Below the pieces are notes generated by a model. That model worked only from the letters and a program-made list of their open reading frames with translations, made no database searches and was not told the origin of the DNA. A program made the translations under genes and the position numbers. From the NCBI GenBank assembly GCA_014377495.1, contig JACMPN010000358.1, positions 1 to 8,854 on the forward strand: a DNA stretch of 8,854 nucleotides. Direction: 5' to 3'. This DNA comes from Candidatus Sericytochromatia bacterium (GTDB taxonomy: Bacteria > Cyanobacteriota > Sericytochromatia > JACMPN01). This document shows, one piece after another, positions 1-6,611 of this stretch (position 1 is its first letter; each line of letters begins with the position of its first letter).

Positions 1-1
1 G

Positions 2-964
2 GGTGGGCGCCTGGTCAACGTGATCACTGATGCCGCCTTTGAGACCCAGGCCCCGCATCCGTTTAAAGGCAATGTCGACCTGGCCAAGCTGGAAGCGGTA
101 TTGCGAGAGCACTCGGGGGCCATCCCCTTCATCAGCGTCGGCATGACCGTGAATGCCGTCGGAGGACAACCCGTCTCACTGGCCAATCTGCGGGCTGTCT
201 GCGCCCTGGCTGACGGGTTTGGGGTCCCCGTCTATGCGGACGGGGCCCGCGCCATCGAAAACGCCTGGCTGATCCAGGATCAGGAGCCGGGCTGGCAGGC
301 CGTTAGTCTGGCGGAAATCCTGCGGGCCCTGATGGCCCCGTTGGCCGGTGTCTGGGTCAGCGGAAAAAAGGACGCCTTTGTGAACATCGGCGGATTCCTC
401 GCCGTGCGGGATCGGGCGGTCTCCCAGCGGGCAGCCCAGGTGATCGTCAACTTCGAGGGCCTGCACACGTACGGCGGCATGGCAGGTCGGGACATGGCCG
501 CCATGGCCACGGGGCTGGAGGAGGCCGTGTCCGGGGAGACGATGGCCAGCCGGATCCGGCAGGTCCGCCATCTCGGTGAGCAGTTGCAAAGGGCGGGCGT
601 GCCGATTGTCCAACCCCTCGGTGGGCATGGCGTCTATCTCGATGCCCCGGCTTTTGCGGCCCATCTCCCGGCCGATCAGTGCCCGGCCCTGGCAATCGCC
701 GCGGCCTTGTATCTGGATGCCGGGGTCCGCTCGTTGGATCAGTGGCTGCCGGCGAGCGGCGATGGCCGTTATCCCGCTGTGCCGCTGCTCCGCCTGGCCA
801 TCCCCCGCCGGGCGTACACCGACCGGCATCTTGATGTCGTGGCGGAATCGGTGGTGGCGCTGTTTCAGGATCCGACGCTCGTCCCGGGGGTGCGTTTCGT
901 CAGTGCCGAGCCGCCGCTGCGGTTTTACACGAGCACGTACGCACCGGTTCGCTCAGACGCTTGA
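2..964 (+). CDS. Beta-eliminating lyase (tyrosine phenol-lyase / tryptophanase family), 5' end outside window
   Basis: This is a PLP-dependent fold-type I lyase of the TPL/TnaA family, which cleaves an aromatic amino acid to the ring compound, pyruvate and ammonia. The frame is open from base 2, and by alignment from memory about 135 N-terminal residues lie outside the window. Counting from the GTG codon at 20, visible motifs are FKGNVD (15-20), GGQPVSLAN, the PLP-pyridine Asp in VYADGAR (D74), the Schiff-base lysine in SGKKD (K117), TYGGMAGRDM, RLAIPRR (carboxylate-binding Arg) and LRFYTSTY near the C-terminus. SGKKDAFVNIGGFL, AGRDM and GVPIVQPLGGH are closer to Citrobacter TPL than to E. 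coli TnaA. K117 aligns to TPL K257, and without gaps Q241 falls on TPL Arg381, the residue that binds the phenol hydroxyl. The substrate therefore cannot be assigned. The gene ends 21 bases from a convergent gene with no terminator visible between them. Confidence 0.93.
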   Translation, partial: GGRLVNVITDAAFETQAPHPFKGNVDLAKLEAVLREHSGAIPFISVGMTVNAVGGQPVSLANLRAVCALADGFGVPVYADGARAIENAWLIQDQEPGWQAVSLAEILRALMAPLAGVWVSGKKDAFVNIGGFLAVRDRAVSQRAAQVIVNFEGLHTYGGMAGRDMAAMATGLEEAVSGETMASRIRQVRHLGEQLQRAGVPIVQPLGGHGVYLDAPAFAAHLPADQCPALAIAAALYLDAGVRSLDQWLPASGDGRYPAVPLLRLAIPRRAYTDRHLDVVAESVVALFQDPTLVPGVRFVSAEPPLRFYTSTYAPVRSDA

Positions 965-985
965 TCCCGGCCCCGTTGCCACACG

Positions 986-1612
986 TCAGGGCACCCACTT
1001 CGAGCGGCGGACGACCTTTTCCCGAAAGTCGACGTTGCGGCCGTTCGGCAGACGCACCTCACCCTGCAGGATGCCGTACGACGGGGGATCCGCCTGTTCC
1101 GGCAATGGGTAGGGCACGATGAACGTGCTGCCGGGGACCGCCAGCACGGCGTCCCCACGGGTGATCAGGGGCCCGTTGCTCGACAGTTGGCGGCTGCCGT
1201 CGCCGGCAAACAGTGCCCAACTGACCGTCACCGGTCCTTTGTCCCACGCCTGCCGCATGCCCCGGGGATTGCGGTAGTGGATGGCCACCTGCAGGGCACC
1301 CTGACCCGCAGCGTTCTGGGCTTTGCCCTGGGGTTGGGCATCGACGGTGATTCCCGTGATCTCATCGAACACCGCCTGCACGGGGCGCCCACGGGAGCCG
1401 GCGGAGACCGCATTCCGCCGCCAGTCCGGGAAATTGTCCGGCAGGCCCGCCCGGGCAAACTCGCCGAAACCCGTCTGCACGGACTCTTCGGGGCTGACCT
1501 GCTGCACCATGAACGGGTCCCGTCCCGCTGGCTGGGGCACGGCGCATGTCGTGATGCTCACAGACGCGAGCACGGCGAAACTGGCCACAATGGCGGACAC
1601 TGGACGTGACAT
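986..1612 (-). CDS. Exported protein of unknown function
   Basis: The 208-residue protein is not recognised. Its N-terminus looks like a signal peptide: MSR, then a hydrophobic stretch at about residues 7-20 (AIVASFAVLASVSI), then a possible cleavage site near TTCA. Cys23 could be lipidated, but the preceding ITT is a poor lipobox. The remainder has alternating polar and hydrophobic segments rich in V, P and G (for example VTVSWALF, STFIVPYPLP, YGILQGEVRLPNG), which suggests a beta-sandwich-like exported domain; that is inference. The start at 1612 is supported by GAGGAGGGG just upstream on the minus strand. The gene is convergent with the lyase and divergent from the phosphate operon, so it appears to be a single transcription unit. 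Confidence 0.8.
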   Translation of the reverse strand: MSRPVSAIVASFAVLASVSITTCAVPQPAGRDPFMVQQVSPEESVQTGFGEFARAGLPDNFPDWRRNAVSAGSRGRPVQAVFDEITGITVDAQPQGKAQNAAGQGALQVAIHYRNPRGMRQAWDKGPVTVSWALFAGDGSRQLSSNGPLITRGDAVLAVPGSTFIVPYPLPEQADPPSYGILQGEVRLPNGRNVDFREKVVRRSKWVP

Positions 1613-1734
1613 GTCCCCTCCTCGTCAGCGACACCGGCAGTGGCGGGCAGGATGGGCCGGCGGCGACGTGCCGTCCAGATACGGATCCACCAACGATGGC
1701 GCAACGCCAGGCCGGCGGGAAAGACGGTACCTTG

Positions 1735-1764
1735 AGGGTGCCGCCGGAACTGCCGGTGCACCCT
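1735..1764 (+). promoter_or_regulatory. Hairpin in the leader of the phosphate uptake operon
   Basis: AGGGTGC (1735-1741) pairs with GCACCCT (1758-1764). Inside it CCGG (1744-1747) pairs with CCGG (1753-1756) around the loop AACTG, with a small internal loop between the stems. TTGA occurs just before and just after the hairpin. It ends 18 bases before the DUF47 start codon and 7 bases before GGAG (1772-1775), the likely RBS. There is no T-tract, so it is not a classical terminator. It could be an operator dyad or a structure affecting translation. No recognisable Pho box was found in the 170-base divergent intergenic region (1613-1782). Confidence 0.35.
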
Positions 1765-1782
1765 TGAAATCGGAGCAGATAC

Positions 1783-2406
1783 ATGTGGCGCCTGTTACCC
1801 CGTGAAGAGAGCTTTTTCGACCTGTTGGAAGCGGCGGCGATCAACGCCCTGGCAGCTTCCCGCTTGTTCCGGGACATGGTCGAGGACTACCGCAACCTGC
1901 CGGAGCGGGTCCAGAAGATTGTCGATGCCGAACATGCCGGCGACCGGATCATCCATCAGATCATGGACAAGCTGAACAAGACGTTCGTCACGCCCATCGA
2001 TCGGGAGGACATCCACGCCCTGGCCACCGAGATCGACGACATCGTCGACTCCATCGAGGTTGCCGCCGACCGGATGGTGCTTTACCGGATCAAACAGCCG
2101 ACCGACATCACGATCAGCCTCGTGCGGGTCCTGGTGCGCTGCTGTGAAGAAGTGGCTGCCGCCATCCCGCTGTTGCGCTCGCCCAAGCAGATGAAGTCCA
2201 TCCTGGCGCACGGCATTGAGATCAACCGGCTGGAGAACGAGGCCGATGCCCTGCACCGGTCGGCGTTGGAAGCGCTGTTTGCCGACCCGCACGATGCCCT
2301 GGAAGTCATCAAGTGGAAAGAAGTTTACGCAACGCTCGAAGAGGCGATCGACATGACCGAAAACGTCGCCGATCTGCTGCACGGTATCGTCATCAAAAAT
2401 GCTTAG
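1783..2406 (+). CDS. DUF47 / PhoU-like phosphate transport accessory protein
   Basis: This 207-residue cytoplasmic, all-helical protein belongs to the DUF47 (PhoU-like, TIGR00153) family. Its members are usually encoded next to a PiT phosphate permease and are thought to modulate it. Family features include the N-terminal FFDLLEAAA segment, the acidic DAEHAGDRIIHQIMDKLNKT region (residues 47-66), PIDREDIHALATEIDDIVDSIE (about 71-92) with acidic side chains typical of PhoU metal-binding helices, a second conserved segment EINRLENEADALHRSALEALF, and the C-terminal TLEEAIDMTENVADLLHGI. Length is normal for the family. GGAG lies 7 bases before the ATG. Its last 8 bases overlap the permease start (ATGCTTAG), so the two are probably translationally coupled. 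Confidence 0.93.
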   Translation: MWRLLPREESFFDLLEAAAINALAASRLFRDMVEDYRNLPERVQKIVDAEHAGDRIIHQIMDKLNKTFVTPIDREDIHALATEIDDIVDSIEVAADRMVLYRIKQPTDITISLVRVLVRCCEEVAAAIPLLRSPKQMKSILAHGIEINRLENEADALHRSALEALFADPHDALEVIKWKEVYATLEEAIDMTENVADLLHGIVIKNA

Positions 2407-3406
2407 CGCTTCTCTGCTGCTGCTTTTCCTCGTCCTCTTCCTGGCCTTGGCGTTCGATTTCATCAACGGATTCCACGACACGGCCAACGCCATCGCCACG
2501 AGCGTGTCGACGGGCGTGCTGACGGCCAGACGGGCGATCGCCATGGCGGCCGTGCTGAACTTCGCCGGCGCCATGCTCGTCGGCACAGCCGTGGCCAAGA
2601 CGATCGGCAAGGGGATCATCGACCCGCAATTTGCCACCCAGTGGCTGGTCGCATCCGCCCTGTTGGGCGCGATTGTCTGGAATTTGCTGACGTGGTGGTG
2701 GGAGCTGCCGAGCTCGAGTTCCCATGCCCTGATCGGCGGCATCGTCGGGGCGGGGGTGGCCGGTCATGGTTGGAAGACCCTGCATCCGGACGGTTTGGAA
2801 CCGATCCTCGGCGGCCTGCTCCTCTCGCCGCTGATCGGCTTTGGCGCTGCCTTCGCCATCATGGTCGCCCTGCTCTGGGCCGTCCGCCGATTGTCACCCC
2901 ATCTGGTCAGCAGCATGTTCCGGGTGCTGCAGGTGATGTCGGCGGCGTTCATGAGCTTCAGTCACGGCACCAATGACGCCCAGAAAAGCATGGGAATCAT
3001 CACCTTGGCCCTGATGTCTTACGGTGCCATCGACGACTTCAATGTGCCGATCTGGGTGATGTTCATCTGCGCTGTCGCCATGGGCCTGGGCACGAGCGCC
3101 GGTGGCTGGAAGATCATCAAGACGATGGGGACCAAGATCGTCAAGATGCAGCCGATCCATGGCTTTGCGGCCGAGACCGCTGCGGCGCTGACCATCGTCT
3201 GTGCCAGTCGTTTCGGCCTGCCGATCAGCACAACGCACATCATCTCGGGCTCGATCATGGGCGTGGGGGCCACCCGGCGACTCAGTGCCGTGCGCTGGGG
3301 CGTGGCCGGCAACATGGTCATCGCCTGGATCCTGACGATCCCGATCACGGCGGCGCTTTCGGCGGCCTTCTACATGCTGGGACACTACTATCTCGGCTTG
3401 AGCTGA
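2399..3406 (+). CDS. pit: PiT-family inorganic phosphate transporter
   Basis: This integral membrane low-affinity phosphate permease belongs to the PiT family (PF01384), which couples uptake of phosphate or metal-phosphate to H+ or Na+. At 335 residues it is the short bacterial form, unlike E. coli PitA (about 500). The duplicated family signature is present: FINGFHDTANAIAT (residues 21-34) in the N-terminal half and SHGTNDAQKSMGI (about 188-200) in the C-terminal half. Between and after these are SSSHALIGGIVGAG and ISTTHIISGSIMGVG, the SxSHA/STTH motifs. About ten hydrophobic segments are visible, beginning with residues 5-20. The start ATG lies inside the end of the DUF47 gene, giving a two-gene operon. 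Which ion drives transport cannot be read from the sequence. Confidence 0.95.
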   Translation: MLSASLLLLFLVLFLALAFDFINGFHDTANAIATSVSTGVLTARRAIAMAAVLNFAGAMLVGTAVAKTIGKGIIDPQFATQWLVASALLGAIVWNLLTWWWELPSSSSHALIGGIVGAGVAGHGWKTLHPDGLEPILGGLLLSPLIGFGAAFAIMVALLWAVRRLSPHLVSSMFRVLQVMSAAFMSFSHGTNDAQKSMGIITLALMSYGAIDDFNVPIWVMFICAVAMGLGTSAGGWKIIKTMGTKIVKMQPIHGFAAETAAALTIVCASRFGLPISTTHIISGSIMGVGATRRLSAVRWGVAGNMVIAWILTIPITAALSAAFYMLGHYYLGLS

Positions 3407-3468
3407 GGGTTGGCACGCGAGTCGCTTGGACAAGCCTTCCACAGTCACCGTTTGGTTTTTTGCGGGTT

Positions 3469-4098
3469 TCAGTGGCCGGTGACGGTGATCCCGTATTCTT
3501 TCAGGCGCCGGCGGATATCCGCCTCGGACATGCCCGCCGTGGACGGGATCGGCTGACCGGTGCGCTCGGAGTACTCTTTGGCCCGACGGCGGATTTCGTC
3601 TGCCGACATGCTGCCCGGTTGGATGGTGTTTTGCGATGCCGTGCTGCCAGGTCCGGCTGCGGCAGGGGGGGCGCCGGCACCGCCCAGGTACTCGCGACCC
3701 ATCTGGCGGATATCGTCCATCGACAGGCCGGTCTTGGGTGGGCCGGGGTGGACGATGCCGGCATTCTGGCGAGCCAGGAGGACGGCGTCGCCGTTGGACC
3801 ACAGGCCTGCGAAGATGCCGAAGACCATGCTCTTGGGCTGGAAATGGATGGCATCGAGGACGCCAAGCTGGATGAACGGGGCCAAGGCGCCATTCATGCC
3901 GCTGATCCGGGAATAATCCTGGCGGCCCAGGATGCGGTTGGCATCATCCGACGTGCTGGCCATCAGGGCGATCGTCTCGCCGTAGCCGATGCTGTAGCAC
4001 GTGGCCAAGCCGATGTAGAGACCGATGACGGCGACGATCGGCCGGGTCGCCGGCCGGAAGCGCTGCCGATGGACGACGATGGGGGGTTGATATGACAT
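3469..4098 (-). CDS. Membrane-anchored protein with three C-terminal DIRxxxKEY repeats, unknown function
   Basis: The 209-residue protein is not recognised. It has a short basic N-terminus (HRQRFRPATR), one likely transmembrane helix at about residues 20-38 (PIVAVIGLYIGLATCYSIG) and a second weakly hydrophobic patch around SMVFGIFAGLW. A linker rich in Gly, Ala and Pro runs from about 139 to 162. Three similar amphipathic segments follow: LSMDDIRQMGREYL (125-138), MSADEIRRRAKEYSERTG (164-181) and MSEADIRRRLKEYGI (190-204). The shared pattern is M/L-S-x2-D/E-I-R-x3-K/R-E-Y. These could be short helical protein-binding repeats. The ATG at 4098 is preferred over an upstream in-frame start at 4146, because GAGGAGGG sits 8 bases before it and the longer start has no RBS. 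The gene is divergent from the phosphodiester glycosidase gene and convergent with pit. Confidence 0.78.
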   Translation of the reverse strand: MSYQPPIVVHRQRFRPATRPIVAVIGLYIGLATCYSIGYGETIALMASTSDDANRILGRQDYSRISGMNGALAPFIQLGVLDAIHFQPKSMVFGIFAGLWSNGDAVLLARQNAGIVHPGPPKTGLSMDDIRQMGREYLGGAGAPPAAAGPGSTASQNTIQPGSMSADEIRRRAKEYSERTGQPIPSTAGMSEADIRRRLKEYGITVTGH

Positions 4099-4106
4099 GT
4101 CCGGCA

Positions 4107-4114
4107 CCCTCCTC
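4107..4114 (-). promoter_or_regulatory. RBS deciding the start of the repeat-containing membrane protein
   Basis: The minus strand reads GAGGAGGG, followed 8 bases later by ATG (4098-4096). This fixes the start and trims 16 residues from the longest open frame. Confidence 0.7.
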
Positions 4115-4191
4115 GTCCCCTGCCCCAAACCAAAGCGGGGCACCATTTGATCACGTTGCGATTATAACGGAATAGTGTGTCAGCACTGTGT

Positions 4192-4220
4192 CCGCCATCT
4201 CTCCTATATAGAGACAGCGG
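4192..4220. other. Inverted repeat upstream of the phosphodiester glycosidase gene
   Basis: CCGC (4192-4195) pairs with GCGG (4217-4220) and TCTCT (4198-4202) with AGAGA (4210-4214), separated by a CA/CA internal loop and closed by a loop containing TATAT. It lies in the 157-base divergent intergenic region (4099-4255). The A/T-rich centre may be a -10 region overlapped by an operator, or the structure may be a leader hairpin. No convincing -35 element accompanies it. Confidence 0.25.
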
Positions 4221-4240
4221 TTACAGGGGAAAGTTGCATC

Positions 4241-4248
4241 AGGAAGGG
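4241..4248 (+). promoter_or_regulatory. RBS deciding the GTG start of the phosphodiester glycosidase gene
   Basis: AGGAAGGG lies 7 bases before GTG at 4256. The alternative in-frame start further upstream at 4175 has no comparable site and would add 27 cysteine-containing, non-family residues. Confidence 0.65.
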
Positions 4249-4255
4249 TCTCGCC

Positions 4256-5056
4256 GTGAAAACCTTTGTGCTTCACCTCCTCACCAGCCAGGCCCTGGCG
4301 ACCGGAGTCGCCCACGAGGCGTGGGAAGGGCCACACGGCACGATCCACCTCCTGCGTGTCCGGCCCGCCCATGCAGCCTGCGTCCGTCCGGCAGTGGCGC
4401 CCCTGGGACGTTTGCCGTTGCAGGCCCTGGCCAAAAACGGGGTGGCGGCGATTAATGGCGGTTATTTCGATCCGCAGACAGCAGCGCCGGTGTCCTGGGT
4501 GACGTTGGACGGGCGGACGGCCAGCGATCCGACCCGCAATCGGCGCCTGATGGACAATCCCACCCTGCAGCCCTACCTGAAGCCGATCGCCGCCCGTACG
4601 GAATGGCGGGCCCTGCATGGCCCCACGGGCTGGCGCTGGCAATTAGCGCCGCATGGCAGTGAGACGCCAGCAGGTTGGACGCTCCGGCATGCCCTGCAGG
4701 CCGGCCCGCGGCTGTTGCCGACAGCGACGCTGGCCCTGGAAGCCTTTGTGCGACCCGGGCGCGACCCGATCAATTCGCAGGGGCGCTCTGCCCGGTCGGG
4801 GCTGGGGATCACCGGGGCAGGCGATCTGCTGCTGGTCATGTGTGCCCAGGGTCAGCCCCTGGCGGATTTCCGGCAAAGTCTGCGACAGCTGGGTTGTATG
4901 GAGGCCATGGCCCTCGACGGCGGCTCGTCAAGCCAGTTGGCCTGGCGCGATCACGGCGGCTGGCATGTGGTCGGAGCCGGTCGTCCTGACGGGGGTAACA
5001 GAGGCTTCCTGCCCAGTCTGGTGTCTGCAATTGTTGTCGGTGATGGGGGCGAGTAA
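4256..5056 (+). CDS. Phosphodiester glycosidase family protein (NAGPA domain)
   Basis: The 266-residue protein contains one phosphodiester glycosidase/NAGPA-type domain (PF09992, formerly DUF2233). Family members cleave GlcNAc-1-phosphate diesters in animals; bacterial members are usually linked to envelope or exopolysaccharide metabolism. The ordered signature motifs are AINGGYFDP (about residues 65-73), QAGPRLL (148-154), RSARSGLGITGAGDLLLV (177-194) and ALDGGSSSQLAW (219-230), the family's NGGYFD, GP, R-x-G and DGGxSS elements. The GTG at 4256 is chosen from its RBS. The N-terminus (MKTFVLHLLTSQALATG) is only mildly hydrophobic, so export is uncertain, and residues from about 17 already resemble the start of the domain. 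Its substrate is unknown. The nearest downstream gene is a tRNA, so it is probably transcribed alone. Confidence 0.88.
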   Translation: MKTFVLHLLTSQALATGVAHEAWEGPHGTIHLLRVRPAHAACVRPAVAPLGRLPLQALAKNGVAAINGGYFDPQTAAPVSWVTLDGRTASDPTRNRRLMDNPTLQPYLKPIAARTEWRALHGPTGWRWQLAPHGSETPAGWTLRHALQAGPRLLPTATLALEAFVRPGRDPINSQGRSARSGLGITGAGDLLLVMCAQGQPLADFRQSLRQLGCMEAMALDGGSSSQLAWRDHGGWHVVGAGRPDGGNRGFLPSLVSAIVVGDGGE

Positions 5057-5124
5057 TACTTCGTTACACAGAAAGCCGTTGTTGGATACGTGACAGTCGC
5101 CGAAAGCCGTGATACCTTACATAA

Positions 5125-5144
5125 GTGTTCCGCAGAAGGAACGC
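5125..5144 (+). other. Small hairpin just before the tRNA gene
   Basis: GTGTTCC (5125-5131) pairs with GGAACGC (5138-5144), including one G-T wobble, around the loop GCAGAA. It ends three bases before the mature tRNA 5' end and may form a hairpin in the precursor leader that RNase P removes. The 91-base gap upstream (5057-5147) should hold the tRNA promoter, but no good -35/-10 pair stands out. Confidence 0.3.
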
Positions 5145-5147
5145 TTT

Positions 5148-5223
<76 letters not shown>

Positions 5224-5232
5224 GATAACTTC

Positions 5233-5262
5233 AAAAGCCACGTCGGACACGACGTGGCTTTT
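5233..5262 (+). terminator. Rho-independent terminator of tRNA-Ala
   Basis: GCCACGTCG (5237-5245) and CGACGTGGC (5250-5258) form a perfect 9-bp stem around the loop GACA. AAAA precedes it and TTTT follows (5259-5262), so the paired region can reach 13 bp, and further T-rich sequence continues to about 5279. It lies 9 bases after the tRNA CCA. It should separate tRNA transcription from ychF, whose start codon is only 30 bases further on. Confidence 0.9.
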
Positions 5263-5279
5263 CTTTATTTCTCATTTTT

Positions 5280-5284
5280 GGAGG
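5280..5284 (+). promoter_or_regulatory. RBS deciding the GTG start of ychF
   Basis: GGAGG lies 8 bases before GTG at 5293. This start gives MLRAGIVGLPN, the usual YchF N-terminus, whereas the upstream in-frame ATG at 5254 lies inside the tRNA terminator. Confidence 0.8.
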
Positions 5285-5292
5285 CTTCGCTC

Positions 5293-6390
5293 GTGCTTCG
5301 TGCAGGCATCGTTGGTTTACCCAACGTCGGTAAATCCACTCTCTTCAATGCACTCACCCGTGCCGGTGCCGTGGCGGCGAACTTCCCGTTCTGCACCATC
5401 GAGCCGAACGTCGGCATGGTGCCGGTGCCGGACGAACGGATGGCCAAGCTCGTTGCGATCGTCAAAACCCAGGTGGAGATCCCGACGGCGATCGAGTTCG
5501 TCGACATTGCCGGGCTGGTGCGTGGCGCCAGCAAAGGTGAGGGTCTGGGCAACCAGTTCCTGGGCCACATCCGGGCGGTCGATGCGATCGTCGAGGTGGT
5601 CCGTTGCTTCGAGGACCCGAACATCACCCACGTGGAAGGGGCCATCGACCCGATCCGGGACATCGAGTGCATCAACCTGGAACTCGCCCTCGCCGACCTC
5701 GACACGGTCGAAAAGCGCCTGGACCGGGTGCGCCGGCCGGCCAAGACCGGTGACAAGGACGCCATCGCCGAGCTGGGCGCCCTCGAAAAGGTGAAGATCA
5801 TCCTGGATCAGGGCCGCTGGGCCCGGTCGGCCGATCTCACCCCCGAGGAAATCGCCCTGCTGCAGCCGTCCTTTCTGCTGACCATGAAGCCGATCATCTA
5901 TGCCGCCAACGTCGCCGAAGGGGAGTTGGCCAACGCCGACGACCTGCCGATGGTGAAACTGGTCCGGGAATACGCCACCCTGGACGGGGCTGAGGTCGTG
6001 ACGATCAGTGCCCAGATCGAGTCCGAGCTGGCCCAGCTGGAAGCCGAAGAGGCCGTCGAGTACCTGAAGGATCTCGGCGTCACCGAGTCGGGGCTTTCCA
6101 AGCTGATCCGCAGCACCTACAAGCTCCTGAACCTGATCACCTATTTCACCGCCGGTGAAAAAGAAGTCCGGGCCTGGACGATCACCCGGGGCACGATGGC
6201 ACCCGGTGCGGCCGGCGTCATCCATACGGACTTCGAGCGGGGCTTCATCCGGGCCGAAGTCACGGCCTACGACGACCTCGTCACCTGCGGCTCTGAAAAG
6301 GTCGCCAAGGAAAAGGGTCTGTTCCGCCTCGAAGGCAAACAGTACGAAGTCAAAGACGGCGATGTCATGCACTTCCGCTTCAACGTCTAG
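5293..6390 (+). CDS. ychF: Redox-regulated ATPase YchF (Obg family, OLA1 homologue)
   Basis: YchF is a conserved P-loop NTPase of the TRAFAC/Obg class that associates with ribosomes and prefers ATP to GTP. The 365-residue protein matches the usual length of about 363. The Walker A motif GLPNVGKS is at residues 8-15, with NFPFCTIEP (switch I, T35) at 30-38 and DIAGLV (G3, D71) at 71-76, followed by GASKGEGLGNQFL. The G4 position reads NVAE rather than NKxD, the change linked to ATP use. A charged helical insertion follows VEKRLDRVRR, and a C-terminal TGS domain includes TYFTAGEKEVRAWT and HTDFERGFIRAE, ending in MHFRFNV. The GTG start is fixed by GGAGG. In many genomes ychF follows pth; here it follows tRNA-Ala with its own terminator, so a separate promoter is expected within about 30-60 bases. 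Confidence 0.97.
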   Translation: MLRAGIVGLPNVGKSTLFNALTRAGAVAANFPFCTIEPNVGMVPVPDERMAKLVAIVKTQVEIPTAIEFVDIAGLVRGASKGEGLGNQFLGHIRAVDAIVEVVRCFEDPNITHVEGAIDPIRDIECINLELALADLDTVEKRLDRVRRPAKTGDKDAIAELGALEKVKIILDQGRWARSADLTPEEIALLQPSFLLTMKPIIYAANVAEGELANADDLPMVKLVREYATLDGAEVVTISAQIESELAQLEAEEAVEYLKDLGVTESGLSKLIRSTYKLLNLITYFTAGEKEVRAWTITRGTMAPGAAGVIHTDFERGFIRAEVTAYDDLVTCGSEKVAKEKGLFRLEGKQYEVKDGDVMHFRFNV

Positions 6391-6434
6391 TCGGGGTGGC
6401 CCATGCCGGCCGAGTGCGACCCGGAACCTGGCTA

Positions 6435-6477
6435 AGCGCCATTCGGCGCTGTCGCCAGAACCCGGATCATAGGCGAC
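6435..6477 (+). other. Two adjacent hairpins downstream of ychF
   Basis: AGCGCC (6435-6440) and GGCGCT (6445-6450) form a 6-bp stem with loop ATTC. It is followed immediately by GTCGCC (6451-6456) pairing with GGCGAC (6472-6477) across a 15-base loop. No T-tract follows either stem. They lie in the 221-base gap between the convergent ychF and small minus-strand gene, upstream of the main terminator. They may be part of a structured 3' UTR that protects the ychF transcript. Confidence 0.3.
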
Positions 6478-6532
6478 TCAGCCTGAACCACCGCATCCCA
6501 CCGCTTGGTCAGTCGCATTGAGCACATTGCAC

Positions 6533-6572
6533 AAAAAGCCATCGCAACCGGACTTGGTTGCGGGGGCTTTTT
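6533..6572. terminator. Bidirectional Rho-independent terminator between convergent genes
   Basis: AAAAAGCC (6533-6540) pairs with GGCTTTTT (6565-6572), and inside it CGCAACC (6543-6549) pairs with GGTTGCG (6556-6562) around the loop GGACTT. An AT/GG internal loop separates the two stems. Because the stem has A-tract and T-tract arms, it can terminate ychF transcripts on + and the 6612-6884 transcript on -. Confidence 0.88.
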
Positions 6573-6611
6573 GTTCGTCTGGGGCTTCGTTCTGGGTTTT
6601 TAAGGGGACCG

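Noticed and set aside
3444..3483. Inverted repeat GTCACCG/CGGTGAC between pit and the convergent gene, with a run of six T at 3456-3461
   Set aside because: The T-run is inside the 26-base loop and one arm is coding sequence, so it does not have terminator geometry on either strand.
2894..3802. Open frame on - across pit and the following gene
   Set aside because: It overlaps two supported genes, is rich in R, H and P, and lacks any motif.
4099..4146. N-terminal extension of the repeat-containing membrane protein to an ATG at 4146
   Set aside because: There is no RBS there, while a strong RBS precedes the internal ATG at 4098.
5317..6372. Long open frame on - opposite ychF (351 codons)
   Set aside because: It is an antisense shadow of the unambiguous ychF gene and has no family motif.
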